Below, piece by piece: positions 1-7,931 of a DNA stretch of 13,670 bases; position 1 is the stretch's first letter, and the number at the start of each line of letters is the position of its first letter. The notes under the pieces were generated by a model. It saw only the letters and a program-made list of their open reading frames with translations. It ran no database searches and was not told the origin of the DNA. The stretch lies in the NCBI GenBank assembly GCA_947628125.1, contig CANQYR010000016.1, positions 1 through 13,670 of the forward strand, in the 5' to 3' direction. The translations under genes and the position numbers were made by a program. The stretch is from an uncultured Bacilli bacterium (GTDB lineage: Bacteria > Bacillota_I > Bacilli_A > RF39 > UBA660).

Positions 1-33
1 AGAGACTGATATAGTCAATCTCTAATATCATTA

Positions 34-68
34 TTACCATAGATTGGTAACTTTACACAAAGTTTTTT
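34..68 (+). terminator. Possible weak terminator / overlapping hairpins
   Basis: Two perfect inverted repeats sit side by side beyond the end of the minus-strand gene that stops at 79. TTACCA (34-39) pairs with TGGTAA (45-50), and AACTTT (49-54) pairs with AAAGTT (59-64) across the 4-nt loop ACAC. The second is followed on the plus strand by a short T run, so it would best serve a plus-strand transcript entering from the left. The stems are short and A/T-rich, and no T run follows on the minus strand. The rest of 1-78 holds nothing else I recognise. Confidence 0.3.
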
Positions 69-78
69 ACACTCTCTG

Positions 79-852
79 TTAGGACCTTTTTTTCATTATT
101 AAATTTAAAGCGGCAATTTGCTCTTCTTCTTTAGTTAGATATTGTTTAGCTTGGAATAAGTCTTTTTCATCGCATATGTCTAGGAGTTTTGTAAGTAAGC
201 TGTAGTCTTTTTTGGCTTCTTTACCCATGGCATAGGTATAGCTTTGCATGTATTTATTTATTTTGCTGGAAAAGATGATAATGCTTTTAGCAAGCATAAT
301 GTTATCTATTTGAAGTTCATGATCTTTTGCTTTTATTTCTTTATTGTATAATTCTTGGGTGTATTTTTGCATTTTTAAGATGAAGCTTAATGTTTTGGCT
401 TCACTTTCATAAGCAAGATATGGCGCCCCTTCGCTTATTTTTTCTAACACAAGTTCTTTATTAGATGGGTATTTGGTGATCTTTTTATATTCTTCTTCAG
501 AAAAATGGCATTTAGTTACTAATTTAGGTTCTTTTAAGTTAAAGTTTTGAAAATAGTTGTTAATGATTTTAAAAGATTTTAAGTAATGGTTAGGATTATC
601 GCTGTTAATATCTAACTTATCGTTCATTTTTTTTAAGTTGTTATTTAGTTTTTGGATTTTATTATAATCTTCTTCGGTTAATATTTTATTATCCAAATTG
701 TTTAAATAGTTTAAAATATATTTTTTTTGAATAATAATTTGTTTTAGACATTGATATAATTGGGTTTTAAATTCTATTTTATCTATTTGACTTGGAAAGA
801 CAAATTTTTTGTGGCTAATTAATATTATTTTGTTTTTTAAGTTATTTAGCAT
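79..852 (-). CDS. Hypothetical protein, third gene of the rnc-smc operon
   Basis: I do not recognise this 257-residue protein. It is lysine-, asparagine- and leucine-rich and looks mostly helical. It has no signal peptide, membrane segment or clear catalytic motif, so it is probably cytoplasmic. The ATG at 850-852 is preceded by TAGGTGA, in which the TAG is the stop codon of smc. The gap to smc is only 8 nt, which implies co-transcription and probably translational coupling with rnc and smc. In many Firmicutes the gene after smc is ftsY, the signal-recognition-particle receptor GTPase. This protein has no GTPase motifs and is not FtsY. Its position hints at, but does not prove, a link to chromosome or RNA metabolism. 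The stop is TAA. Confidence 0.75.
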   Translation of the reverse strand: MLNNLKNKIILISHKKFVFPSQIDKIEFKTQLYQCLKQIIIQKKYILNYLNNLDNKILTEEDYNKIQKLNNNLKKMNDKLDINSDNPNHYLKSFKIINNYFQNFNLKEPKLVTKCHFSEEEYKKITKYPSNKELVLEKISEGAPYLAYESEAKTLSFILKMQKYTQELYNKEIKAKDHELQIDNIMLAKSIIIFSSKINKYMQSYTYAMGKEAKKDYSLLTKLLDICDEKDLFQAKQYLTKEEEQIAALNLIMKKRS

Positions 853-860
853 ATTTTCAC

Positions 861-3785
861 CTATTGTAATTTGACGCCGACAATTTTAGATACGCCCTGC
901 TCTTGCATGGTGATGCCATATAAAGTATCAGCATATTCCATGGTTCTTTTTTTATGGGTGATTAGTAAGTATTGGCTTTTGGCTTTATTTGTTTGCAGAT
1001 ATTTGCCGAATGTGTCAACGTTTGCTTCGTCTAAGGCAGCTTCTACTTCATCTAAAACGCAGAAAGGAACAGGAAAAACATTTAGTATAGAAAATAATAA
1101 GGCAATGGCAGTTAGAGTTTTTTCACCGCCCGATAGTAAGGATATGGAGCCTAATTTTTTGCCGGGAGGTTCAGCGATTATTTCAATCCCACTTTCTAAG
1201 ATGTTATCTGGTTCGGTAAGTTTTAACATTCCTTTACCACCTTTAAATATTTCTTTGAAGATTAATGAGAATTCTTTTTCGATTTGTTCAAAGGTTGTAG
1301 TTAAACGTTCGATCATTTTTTCATCCATTTCTTCGATAATTTGGTTTAGTTCATTGATGGCAGTTGTTAGGTCGTTTTTTTGGGTGTTTAAAAATTCGTA
1401 GCGGGATGATATTCTTTCGTATTCATCAATGCTTCCTAGATTGACGTTGCTATATTTTTGAAGTTCTCTTTTTAAGTTTATTAGATTTTCTTTGGCTAAT
1501 TGTTCTTCGATATCAAGGATAAAGTTTTCTTTAGCTTTTTCATAGGTGATATGATAATCTTCATTTAAATGGTTTAGTAAGGCATCCATTTTCATTTCAC
1601 TTTTATTTTTTTCAATCTCCAAGCTATTTATTTCGTTTATTAAGTTATGAAGTTCACTACTTTTTTGTTTGTAGTTATGTTCTTCTTCTTCGATTTTGGT
1701 TATTACATCTTGTTTTTTGGTTTTTATTTCATCTATCTGGGCATTAATTAATTCTTTTTGAACGCTTAGTTCTTGTTCTTTAGTAAGTAATGAAGATATT
1801 TCTTTTTCTTGGTTACCTTTTAATAAGGTATTTGTTCTTTTCATCTCAAGTTCGATGTTTTCGATATCTTTTGTTAATGCGTTTATTTCGCTTGTAAGAT
1901 CATTTATTATTTTTTCATTTGTATAGTCTTGGTCTTGATAGTTTTGTCTTTCTTTTTGCATTTTTTGTATTTCGTCATTAATAGCTGTTATTTCTTTGGT
2001 TATTTTTTCTTTATCATTGGCAATTATTTTAAGTTGTTTTTCTTTATTTTCTAATTCTAGTTGATCATTTAAGGTTGATGTTGTTTTGATATTTCCACCA
2101 GTTAAGCTACCTCCTACGTGGTTTATCTCACCATCTAAAGTGACTATTTTATAGGCATAGTTATATTCTTTAGCAATTGTTTGCATGCTATCTAAGTCTT
2201 TAGCGATGATGACGTTGCCTAGTTGGTTTTCAATGATATTTTTATATTCACTAGCACATGAGACGATGTCACTGGCAATGCTTACAAAGCCTTTTTTTTG
2301 TTGGATGGTTTTTAATACATCATCAGGTAGTTTACGAGGCTTTATAACGTTTATGGGGAAAAAAGTCACACGGCCTAAGTGGCTTTCTTTTAGATAATTA
2401 ATGGCTACTTTAGCATCTTCGGTAGTTTTAGTAACAACAAAATTTTGGGCTGATGCTAAAGCAACGTCGATAGCTTTGGAGTATTCGTTTTTGACATTTG
2501 ATAGTTGGCCTATTGTTCCACATATGCCATTTAACCTAGGATTATGTAAGACATTTTTTACAGCGTTAGGAATAGACTGGCCCATTTCAATGGCATTTTT
2601 TAAAATTTTTATTTTGTTTTCGGTTTCGACTTCTTCTCTAATTTTATTTTGGTAAACTATATCGAGGTTGCGTTTTTTATTTTCTTTAAGCATTAAGTCA
2701 TTGTTTAATTTATCTAGTTCGTTTTGAATATTAGTTTTTGTTTCTTTTTTGGTTTGCAAGTTGTTTTGGTTTAGTTGTAATTTTTTGATATAGTTATTTT
2801 TCTTTTCTGTTAAGGCTAAGAAGGCTTCATCAACTTTACTAGAGTCGATGGTGTATTTACTTCTTTCTAATAAAATTGTTTTTTCACTTAGGACTTCGGA
2901 TAGTTGCTCAGATATTAAGTTGTATTGTTTGTTTAGTTTTTCTAATTCTTCATCGATTTGAAGGTTATTTAGTTTTAGTTTTTCAATGTCACTATTGTTT
3001 GTGGTTTCTAATACTAATTTTTGGTTGTTTAGTTCTTGTTTTTTATTTTTAATGTTTTCGATGTTATCATAATGTTTTTGGATATCTTTGGTTGTTAAAG
3101 CTTTATCTAGGTCTTCATAGTTTTTGATTATTTCTAGGTATTCTTTAGCTTCCTTGCTTTGTTTTTCTAATGGTTCAAGGTTGTATTTTAATTCGTTAAT
3201 GATGAGGTCAACTTTTTCTAAATTGTCACTTGCACTGGCTAATTTTTTTAAGCTTTCGGCTTTTCTGGTTTTATATTTTAAGACTTTACTAGAGCCTTCA
3301 ATAATTATTCGTCTTTCAATTGGTTTGGCTGTGATGATTTTTTCGACGGCACCTTGGGTAATAATGTTTAGAGAGTTATTACCAATGCCACTATCTAAAA
3401 ACAAATCATAGATGTCTTTTAGTCTTACTTTGGCATTATTTAGGTAGTATTCGCTTTCACCAGTATGATATAGGACTCTTTTTACTTCAACGGTTTCAAA
3501 GTTGGTGTTTAAAAAATGTTCTTGGTTATCAAATTCTAAGGCAACTGAGGCTCTTTTTAGGGGCTTTCTTGTTTCGCTTCCTTTAAAGATGACATCGCAC
3601 ATTTCTTTGCCACCGCGTAGGGATTTAAGTGATTGCTCCCCTAAAACCCAGCGTATGGCATCGACTATATTACTTTTGCCGGAGCCATTGGGGCCAACGA
3701 TGGCGGTTATGGGGCTTTTAAAATCAAATTCTACTTTATCGGCGAAGGATTTAAAACCATCAATTCGTAATTTTTTTAACTTCAT
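861..3785 (-). CDS. smc: Chromosome segregation protein SMC (condensin subunit)
   Basis: SMC is the ATPase core of bacterial condensin. It works as a dimer with ScpA and ScpB to extrude DNA loops and align chromosome arms. The expected parts are visible: Walker A GPNGSGKS (residues 31-38), the R-loop arginine in SLRGG (R57), a Q-loop glutamine (Q144 in TQGAVEKI), a first coiled-coil arm (about 165-405), and a hinge (about 411-565) ending in the dimer-interface motif GGSLTGGN. A second coiled coil (about 570-800), the ABC signature LLSGGEKT (883-890), Walker B CVLDEVEA and switch histidine H944 follow. At 974 residues it is about 200 shorter than B. subtilis SMC (1186), with the loss in the arms. 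Mycoplasma SMC is of similar length (about 980). The gene starts 9 nt after rnc, and its ribosome site includes the rnc stop TAG. Confidence 0.97.
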   Translation of the reverse strand: MKLKKLRIDGFKSFADKVEFDFKSPITAIVGPNGSGKSNIVDAIRWVLGEQSLKSLRGGKEMCDVIFKGSETRKPLKRASVALEFDNQEHFLNTNFETVEVKRVLYHTGESEYYLNNAKVRLKDIYDLFLDSGIGNNSLNIITQGAVEKIITAKPIERRIIIEGSSKVLKYKTRKAESLKKLASASDNLEKVDLIINELKYNLEPLEKQSKEAKEYLEIIKNYEDLDKALTTKDIQKHYDNIENIKNKKQELNNQKLVLETTNNSDIEKLKLNNLQIDEELEKLNKQYNLISEQLSEVLSEKTILLERSKYTIDSSKVDEAFLALTEKKNNYIKKLQLNQNNLQTKKETKTNIQNELDKLNNDLMLKENKKRNLDIVYQNKIREEVETENKIKILKNAIEMGQSIPNAVKNVLHNPRLNGICGTIGQLSNVKNEYSKAIDVALASAQNFVVTKTTEDAKVAINYLKESHLGRVTFFPINVIKPRKLPDDVLKTIQQKKGFVSIASDIVSCASEYKNIIENQLGNVIIAKDLDSMQTIAKEYNYAYKIVTLDGEINHVGGSLTGGNIKTTSTLNDQLELENKEKQLKIIANDKEKITKEITAINDEIQKMQKERQNYQDQDYTNEKIINDLTSEINALTKDIENIELEMKRTNTLLKGNQEKEISSLLTKEQELSVQKELINAQIDEIKTKKQDVITKIEEEEHNYKQKSSELHNLINEINSLEIEKNKSEMKMDALLNHLNEDYHITYEKAKENFILDIEEQLAKENLINLKRELQKYSNVNLGSIDEYERISSRYEFLNTQKNDLTTAINELNQIIEEMDEKMIERLTTTFEQIEKEFSLIFKEIFKGGKGMLKLTEPDNILESGIEIIAEPPGKKLGSISLLSGGEKTLTAIALLFSILNVFPVPFCVLDEVEAALDEANVDTFGKYLQTNKAKSQYLLITHKKRTMEYADTLYGITMQEQGVSKIVGVKLQ

Positions 3786-3794
3786 TTTTTCACC

Positions 3795-4451
3795 CTACTT
3801 TGCTCTTTTTTGGTAGGCATCATAGGCTGCGTTTTGCTCGGCTTCTTTTTTGCTTTTGCCTTTACCTTGGCCATATGTGATGCCATCAATTAAAACTTTG
3901 ATGACAAATTCTTTAGCGTGGGCTGGGCCTGTTTCGCTTACTAGTTCATAAGATAGGCTTTGTTTATCGGTTTGGACTAGTTCTTGTAAAAGGGATTTGT
4001 AGTCTTTTAAGAAATGAACATCATTTTTGATATAAGGAAGTATTATTTCATCGATGTATTTTTTGGCTATGTTAAAGCCGCAGTCAAGGTATATGGCGCC
4101 TAATACGCTTTCAAAGACATCGGCAATGATGGTGTCGTTGACATTTTGTTTTTGGCCTTTGCCTACTAGTATATATTTATCTAAGCCAATGTTTTTGGCG
4201 TATGTTGCTAAGGCGTTTTCACAAACAAAACTAGCTCTTATTTTACTCATTTGGCCTTCTTTTAAATTGGTGTGCAGATAAAAATATTCACTGGTAATTA
4301 GTTCTAAGACTGCATCGCCTAAAAATTCTAAGCGTTCATAATTTTGGGTATGATTTTCGTTGGAGTATGAGCTATGGGTAAAAGCCATTTGCATAAGTTT
4401 TTTATTTTTTATTGTTATGCCTCTTTTAGCAAAAAAAGAAAGAAATTCCAT
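3795..4451 (-). CDS. rnc: Ribonuclease III
   Basis: RNase III cleaves double-stranded RNA. It processes the rRNA precursor and some mRNAs in the cytoplasm, acting as a Mg-dependent homodimer. The N-terminal nuclease domain (about 1-150) contains the signature ERLEFLGDAVLE (39-50), and the expected acidic metal ligands are E42, D46, D111 and E114. A C-terminal double-stranded RNA-binding domain (about 150-217) ends with the typical GKGKSKKEAEQNAA stretch. The length of 218 residues is normal or slightly short for the family. The ATG is preceded by GTGGTGACAAA, giving a GGTGA site 4 nt away. The gene leads an operon with smc and the unknown gene after it, the order also seen in Bacillus (rnc-smc). 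A candidate promoter lies directly upstream. Confidence 0.97.
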   Translation of the reverse strand: MEFLSFFAKRGITIKNKKLMQMAFTHSSYSNENHTQNYERLEFLGDAVLELITSEYFYLHTNLKEGQMSKIRASFVCENALATYAKNIGLDKYILVGKGQKQNVNDTIIADVFESVLGAIYLDCGFNIAKKYIDEIILPYIKNDVHFLKDYKSLLQELVQTDKQSLSYELVSETGPAHAKEFVIKVLIDGITYGQGKGKSKKEAEQNAAYDAYQKRAK

Positions 4452-4472
4452 TTTGTCACCACTTTCTAAAAC

Positions 4473-4500
4473 ATTGTATCATCTTTTTTTTAGAATGCAA
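4473..4500 (-). promoter_or_regulatory. Candidate housekeeping promoter for rnc-smc
   Basis: On the minus strand, TTGCAT (4495-4500) and TACAAT (4473-4478) are separated by 16 nt. They match a sigma-A type -35/-10 pair, with transcription expected to begin about 15 nt before the rnc start codon. The spacer contains an 8-nt A run. The -35 element lies in the loop of an inverted repeat that touches the ftsK stop codon. Read-through from ftsK remains possible because I see no conventional terminator between the two genes. Confidence 0.5.
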
Positions 4501-4513
4501 AGAAAAAAAAGAT
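4481..4513. repeat. Perfect 11-bp A/T inverted repeat between ftsK and rnc
   Basis: ATC followed by eight T (4481-4491) is exactly complementary to eight A followed by GAT (4503-4513), around an 11-nt centre (4492-4502). The right arm ends on the first base of the reversed ftsK stop codon, and the centre holds the putative rnc -35 hexamer. The stem has only one G-C pair and no T run follows it on either strand, so it is not a standard intrinsic terminator. Confidence 0.55.
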
Positions 4514-6774
4514 TACTCTTCTTTGGTTTCTTCTTTTTCATTTGTTCTTAAAACTTCGCGTGGTTTGGAGCCATTGGCTGGGCCGATGATGCCTCTTTTT
4601 TCTAGTAGATCAATTACTCGAGCAGCCCGGTTATAGCCAAATCGAAATCTTCTTTGAATTAAGGAGGCACTTATTTTGCCAGTGCTCACAGCAAAGTCAA
4701 CTATTTCATCATACATTGGTTCATCGTATTCGCTATCTTCTTCTAGTTTAGATAAAGGTGTTTCATTTAGTTTGACTAAAGATTCATCGTACATGGCAAC
4801 TTGCTCTGCGCAGACAGCATCAATTACGCGGCGTATTTCATCATCAGATATAAAGCAGCCTTGGATTCTTATAGGATGGTTTTCTCCCATTGGTAGGTAA
4901 AGCATGTCCCCTTTACCAAGTAATTTTTCGGCACCAGGGCTATCTAATATGGTTCTTGAGTCAATGTTTGAGGCAACGGCGAAGCTAATTCTTGATGGGA
5001 TGTTAGATTTTACGACGCCGGTTATGACATCGGTTGATGGTCTTTGGGTGGCAACGATTAGATGGATACCGGCTGCTCTTGCTAATTGAGTAATACGCAT
5101 GATGCTTTCTTCGACTTCTTTACTGGCAACTAGCATTAAGTCGGCTAGTTCATCAATGATGGCAATTATGTAAGGCATTCTTGGTTTATGAAGAGATGGA
5201 TCGTTATCGTTTTCTTCATCGATTTTGGCGTTGTAGTCATCGATTTTTTTGACGCCTACATCGGCAAAGACGTTGTATCTTCTATCCATTTCTACGACTA
5301 TTTTTTGTAAGGCCATGCTAGCTTTTTTTGGGTCATTGACAACGGGGCACATTAGATGAGGGACACCGTTATAGTTAGATAGTTCAACTTTTTTAGGGTC
5401 AACTAGTAGGAGTTTTACTTCATCAGGGCGGTAGCGCATTAAGATGGAGTTTATGATGCTATTTATGCAGACAGATTTACCAGAACCAGTTGATCCAGCT
5501 ACTAATAGATGGGGCATTTTGGTTAGGTCGCCACCTTTTGGGGTACCCATTATATCTTTGCCTAGGGCAACCCATATTCCACTTTTATTATTTAGTATTT
5601 GTTTACTACTTAGTATTTCTTTAATTTTAACGGGGGCAATAGTTTGGTTAGGTATTTCGATGCCGATGGTGCTTTTGCCAGGGATTGGTGCTTCGATTCG
5701 TACGTCTTTCGCCGCTAGGGCTAGAGCTATTTCTTTATTAATGGAGCTTATTCTACTTACTTTGGTGCCGCTTGGAACGGTTAGTTCAAATTGGGTAACG
5801 CTTGGGCCCATGTGAATGTCTACTACTTTGCCGGTGATGTGAAAGTCTTTTAATACTCTTTCTAGGTTTTGTTTGTTATTGATTAAAAATTGATTAGAGT
5901 TAGTTTTTTTGGAACGTTCGGGATCATCTAGTATGCTCATTGGTGGAAGTTTATAGTTTAGGTTTACTGTTGGGGCGTTAGGGTTAGCGTTTGGCAAATC
6001 AGGCATGATAAGGCGGGGTTCTTTTTCTTCGATTGGTTCTTCTACTTCTTTTTCTTTGGTATTTATTTGGGTTATTTCATAGTCGTCAAAATTTTCTTTT
6101 TCTTCAGTAGCCATTAGTCTTTTTTCTAAGGCAATGGATCTTTCGGCCGCATCATTTTGGTTTTCGCTTTCTTCACGGGCTGTGCGGAAGGTAAGGACTA
6201 TTTTATTTAATATGTCAGATAGATTGACATTAAAGAGCATGACGATGCCAAAGATGGTTAAGAATACTAGGATGATGTATGTGCCGTTAAGGCCAAATAA
6301 GGAGGCACTTAAGAAGCTAAATAAGGCACCAATTAGGCCACCACCGATGCTAATTGATGTTTGGCCGGATGTTGACACGGCGTTTGTTACGCCAATAGAT
6401 GCGATGCGGTCCATATAGTTTTGGAAGGTGTTTTCAAATATTTTGCTAGCAGATGTTGATAGTTTAACAAAGTTTAAATGGCTCATTATTAAAATAACGA
6501 TGATTATTAGGTATAAGCCAATCATTCTTGGGGTTAAGAATTTTGGCATTTTTCTTTTGAAAAGCATGAAAAAGCCTAGTATGAGGGTAAGAAGAAGAAC
6601 AACTGGCCACCACTCACCTAGTAAAAACATTGCAAATTTTTTTATTAAGGCGCCTACGGGTCCAAAGCCAAAGCCAATAAGGCCAATTAATATTAATATT
6701 AAGCCAACTAGTTCGACACTGTAGCCAAAAGTATTTGCTTTTTCACTTGCACTTGTTTTTTTCTTTTTTGCCAT
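4513..6774 (-). CDS. ftsK: DNA translocase FtsK/SpoIIIE
   Basis: This is a membrane-anchored hexameric DNA pump that moves chromosomes through the division or sporulation septum. Positions below count from an upstream ATG at 6784-6786. Hydrophobic segments lie near 24-46, 60-76, 88-104 and 145-187. A charged linker (about 200-300) is followed by the alpha/beta motor with Walker A AGSTGSGKS (430-438), Walker B IIAIIDE (540-546) and the conserved TQRPS motif. A C-terminal gamma winged helix (about 690-746, with QRRFRFGYNRAARVID) reads orientation sequences on DNA. I start it at the ATG at 6772-6774 (753 residues, MAKKKK), because GGTGAG lies 4 nt before that codon and the upstream ATG overlaps this ribosome site. 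Whether it acts as FtsK, SpoIIIE or both cannot be told from sequence. The linker is short compared with E. coli FtsK. Confidence 0.96.
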   Translation of the reverse strand: MAKKKKTSASEKANTFGYSVELVGLILILIGLIGFGFGPVGALIKKFAMFLLGEWWPVVLLLTLILGFFMLFKRKMPKFLTPRMIGLYLIIIVILIMSHLNFVKLSTSASKIFENTFQNYMDRIASIGVTNAVSTSGQTSISIGGGLIGALFSFLSASLFGLNGTYIILVFLTIFGIVMLFNVNLSDILNKIVLTFRTAREESENQNDAAERSIALEKRLMATEEKENFDDYEITQINTKEKEVEEPIEEKEPRLIMPDLPNANPNAPTVNLNYKLPPMSILDDPERSKKTNSNQFLINNKQNLERVLKDFHITGKVVDIHMGPSVTQFELTVPSGTKVSRISSINKEIALALAAKDVRIEAPIPGKSTIGIEIPNQTIAPVKIKEILSSKQILNNKSGIWVALGKDIMGTPKGGDLTKMPHLLVAGSTGSGKSVCINSIINSILMRYRPDEVKLLLVDPKKVELSNYNGVPHLMCPVVNDPKKASMALQKIVVEMDRRYNVFADVGVKKIDDYNAKIDEENDNDPSLHKPRMPYIIAIIDELADLMLVASKEVEESIMRITQLARAAGIHLIVATQRPSTDVITGVVKSNIPSRISFAVASNIDSRTILDSPGAEKLLGKGDMLYLPMGENHPIRIQGCFISDDEIRRVIDAVCAEQVAMYDESLVKLNETPLSKLEEDSEYDEPMYDEIVDFAVSTGKISASLIQRRFRFGYNRAARVIDLLEKRGIIGPANGSKPREVLRTNEKEETKEE

Positions 6775-6778
6775 AATA

Positions 6779-6784
6779 CTCACC
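6779..6784 (-). promoter_or_regulatory. Ribosome binding site that sets the ftsK start
   Basis: GGTGAG on the minus strand lies 4 nt before the ATG at 6772-6774. The alternative in-frame ATG (6784-6786) shares its G with this site and falls close to the predicted transcription start, so it has no room for its own ribosome site. GGTGA at 4-6 nt is the pattern found before most genes in the window. Confidence 0.7.
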
Positions 6785-6790
6785 ATATTA

Positions 6791-6819
6791 ATTATAAACT
6801 AGTTGTGGTGTTTTTGCAA
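6791..6819 (-). promoter_or_regulatory. Sigma-A type promoter for ftsK
   Basis: On the minus strand, TTGCAA (6814-6819) and a perfect TATAAT (6791-6796) are separated by 17 nt, the optimal spacing. Transcription would begin near 6784. That leaves a very short leader before the ATG at 6772-6774 and supports that start over the upstream one. Confidence 0.65.
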
Positions 6820-6850
6820 AGTATGAGACACTTTATTGACAGGGGCTAGA

Positions 6851-6877
6851 ACAATCGAAAATGTTTTTCATATAATA
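6851..6877 (+). promoter_or_regulatory. Possible promoter for the 58-residue gene
   Basis: TATAAT (6871-6876) is a perfect -10 element, but no good -35 hexamer lies 16-18 nt upstream. The nearest TTGACA (6836-6841) is 29 nt away, which is too far. The same bases read CATATAATA (6869-6877) with AC (6851-6852) 16 nt upstream. This matches the Bacillus sigma-K consensus AC-N16/17-CATAnnnTA. In AT-rich DNA such a match can occur by chance. Confidence 0.35.
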
Positions 6878-6896
6878 AAAAGAAAGGTGATTTTAA

Positions 6897-7073
6897 ATGA
6901 AAAGACCCCATAATAGTTTTATTAGTGTTTTAGCCATTTTTATTTTATGTACGCTTATTTTTTATCAGATTATTATTACTTTAATTTTGCCTTTACGTTT
7001 TAATATTTTTGTTTTGTTTTTAGAGATTTTGCTTTTGTTATTCTTCTTGTTTCGTATAGTATGGCCTTATTAG
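6897..7073 (+). CDS. Small two-helix membrane protein, 58 residues
   Basis: This short gene is on the strand opposite to its neighbours. Its ATG is preceded by AAAGGTGA (6883-6890) at 6 nt, the same type of ribosome site used by ftsK, rnc and smc, and a TATAAT lies 20 nt upstream. The product begins MKRPHNSF and has two hydrophobic segments (about 8-31 and 36-55) joined by LPLR. It ends FRIVWPY and then TAG. The last 36 nt overlap, tail to tail, the end of the minus-strand kinase-fold gene. No family is recognised. Being next to spore-coat-like genes suggests, but does not show, a sporulation role. The main doubt is that AT-rich intergenic DNA often encodes hydrophobic frames by chance, although the ribosome site argues against that. 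Confidence 0.6.
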   Translation: MKRPHNSFISVLAIFILCTLIFYQIIITLILPLRFNIFVLFLEILLLLFFLFRIVWPY

Positions 7074-7931
7074 TTCTTCGGTTTTATAAACGTAGTCTAG
7101 TACTTGGCGAATATTTTGGTATACTTTAAATTCGCTGTCGTTAAAGTCGACTTTAAAGGGAATGGATATGGTTATAAAGAATAGTTTTTTTTCTTCATCG
7201 GAAAGTGGATTGATGTTTAAATAAGTTTCTAATATGGTTTGGAAAGGAAGTTCAAAGTATTCTTTTTTATAGAAGGAAACAAGGTCTAAGACGGGGCTAT
7301 CAGTTCTTGAGTCTTCCCAGTTTATTAGGCATTCTTTATCGCTTTTTAGAAAATGTTCTAATGATAGTTTATTATGGATTTGGCAAACTCTATATTTATT
7401 TAGTTTGGATGTTTGTTCAAACCATGTTTCTAGTTCATGGCTAGCAAAGTCAAAGCTGGCTAAAATTTTGGAGATGTTACACATTAGAAAGTAATGGCTT
7501 GGTGAGGGGTAAACTTCTTTAAAAAATTCATCAAAGGTGGTGTCATAGTAGTATTTTAAGTAGTCGATTTGTTCTTTTAGCATGTCATATATTTTTTGGT
7601 ATTCGTCTTTGGTTACGTCTTTGTAGTAGCTAGTTTTTTGGTGTAAGGTGGCGATTATTTTAATTAGGTCAGTGGCTTTTTGTTCTTTGGGCATTTTGGT
7701 ATCTTCAATGTATTCAAATATTTCTACATCTTGTTTGGAATCATCAAGGAGCATGGGAAAGTTATTGAATTTTCTACTTAGTAGGTAGTCATATAGTTCT
7801 CTTGTGTTGCGTTTTTTTTCTTTGACAACTATGTCGTTACTGGTGCTTTTTAGGATATGGGCATGGCCTTTGATGGTATATTTATATGGTTTATAGGTTT
7901 CTTTAATTAGTTCGATGCTTTGTTTATTCAT
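7038..7931 (-). CDS. YsxE/CotS-family spore coat-like protein, probable pseudokinase
   Basis: The 297-residue product resembles the CotS/YsxE group, which are spore-coat proteins with an aminoglycoside/choline-kinase fold. The C-terminal lobe has the family layout HxD....N ... IDWE ... DP..D, but as CQIHNKLSLEHFL, LINWED and DSPVLD. The catalytic-loop aspartate is thus lysine and the metal-binding aspartate is asparagine. A possible nucleotide-site lysine lies in NDIVVKEKK near the N-terminus. The protein is therefore probably not an active kinase. The ATG at 7929-7931 overlaps the end of the SpoVID-like gene by 8 nt with no clear ribosome site, so translation is probably coupled. A TTG two codons earlier is possible but less likely. 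In Bacillus, ysxE directly follows spoVID, which is the order here. Family assignment rests on motif and context and could be another APH-like protein. Confidence 0.65.
   Translation of the reverse strand: MNKQSIELIKETYKPYKYTIKGHAHILKSTSNDIVVKEKKRNTRELYDYLLSRKFNNFPMLLDDSKQDVEIFEYIEDTKMPKEQKATDLIKIIATLHQKTSYYKDVTKDEYQKIYDMLKEQIDYLKYYYDTTFDEFFKEVYPSPSHYFLMCNISKILASFDFASHELETWFEQTSKLNKYRVCQIHNKLSLEHFLKSDKECLINWEDSRTDSPVLDLVSFYKKEYFELPFQTILETYLNINPLSDEEKKLFFITISIPFKVDFNDSEFKVYQNIRQVLDYVYKTEELIRPYYTKQEE

Noticed and set aside
871..1401. Long open frame on the plus strand inside smc
   Set aside because: It is antisense to a complete SMC with intact motifs and has no recognisable domain. The same holds for the other plus-strand frames within smc, rnc and ftsK.
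4481..4513. Intrinsic terminator for ftsK
   Set aside because: The stem is almost all A-T and no T run follows it in the direction of transcription.
6836..6841. TTGACA as the -35 of the 58-residue gene
   Set aside because: It is 29 nt from the TATAAT, far outside the usual 16-19 nt, and no other -10 lies at proper spacing.
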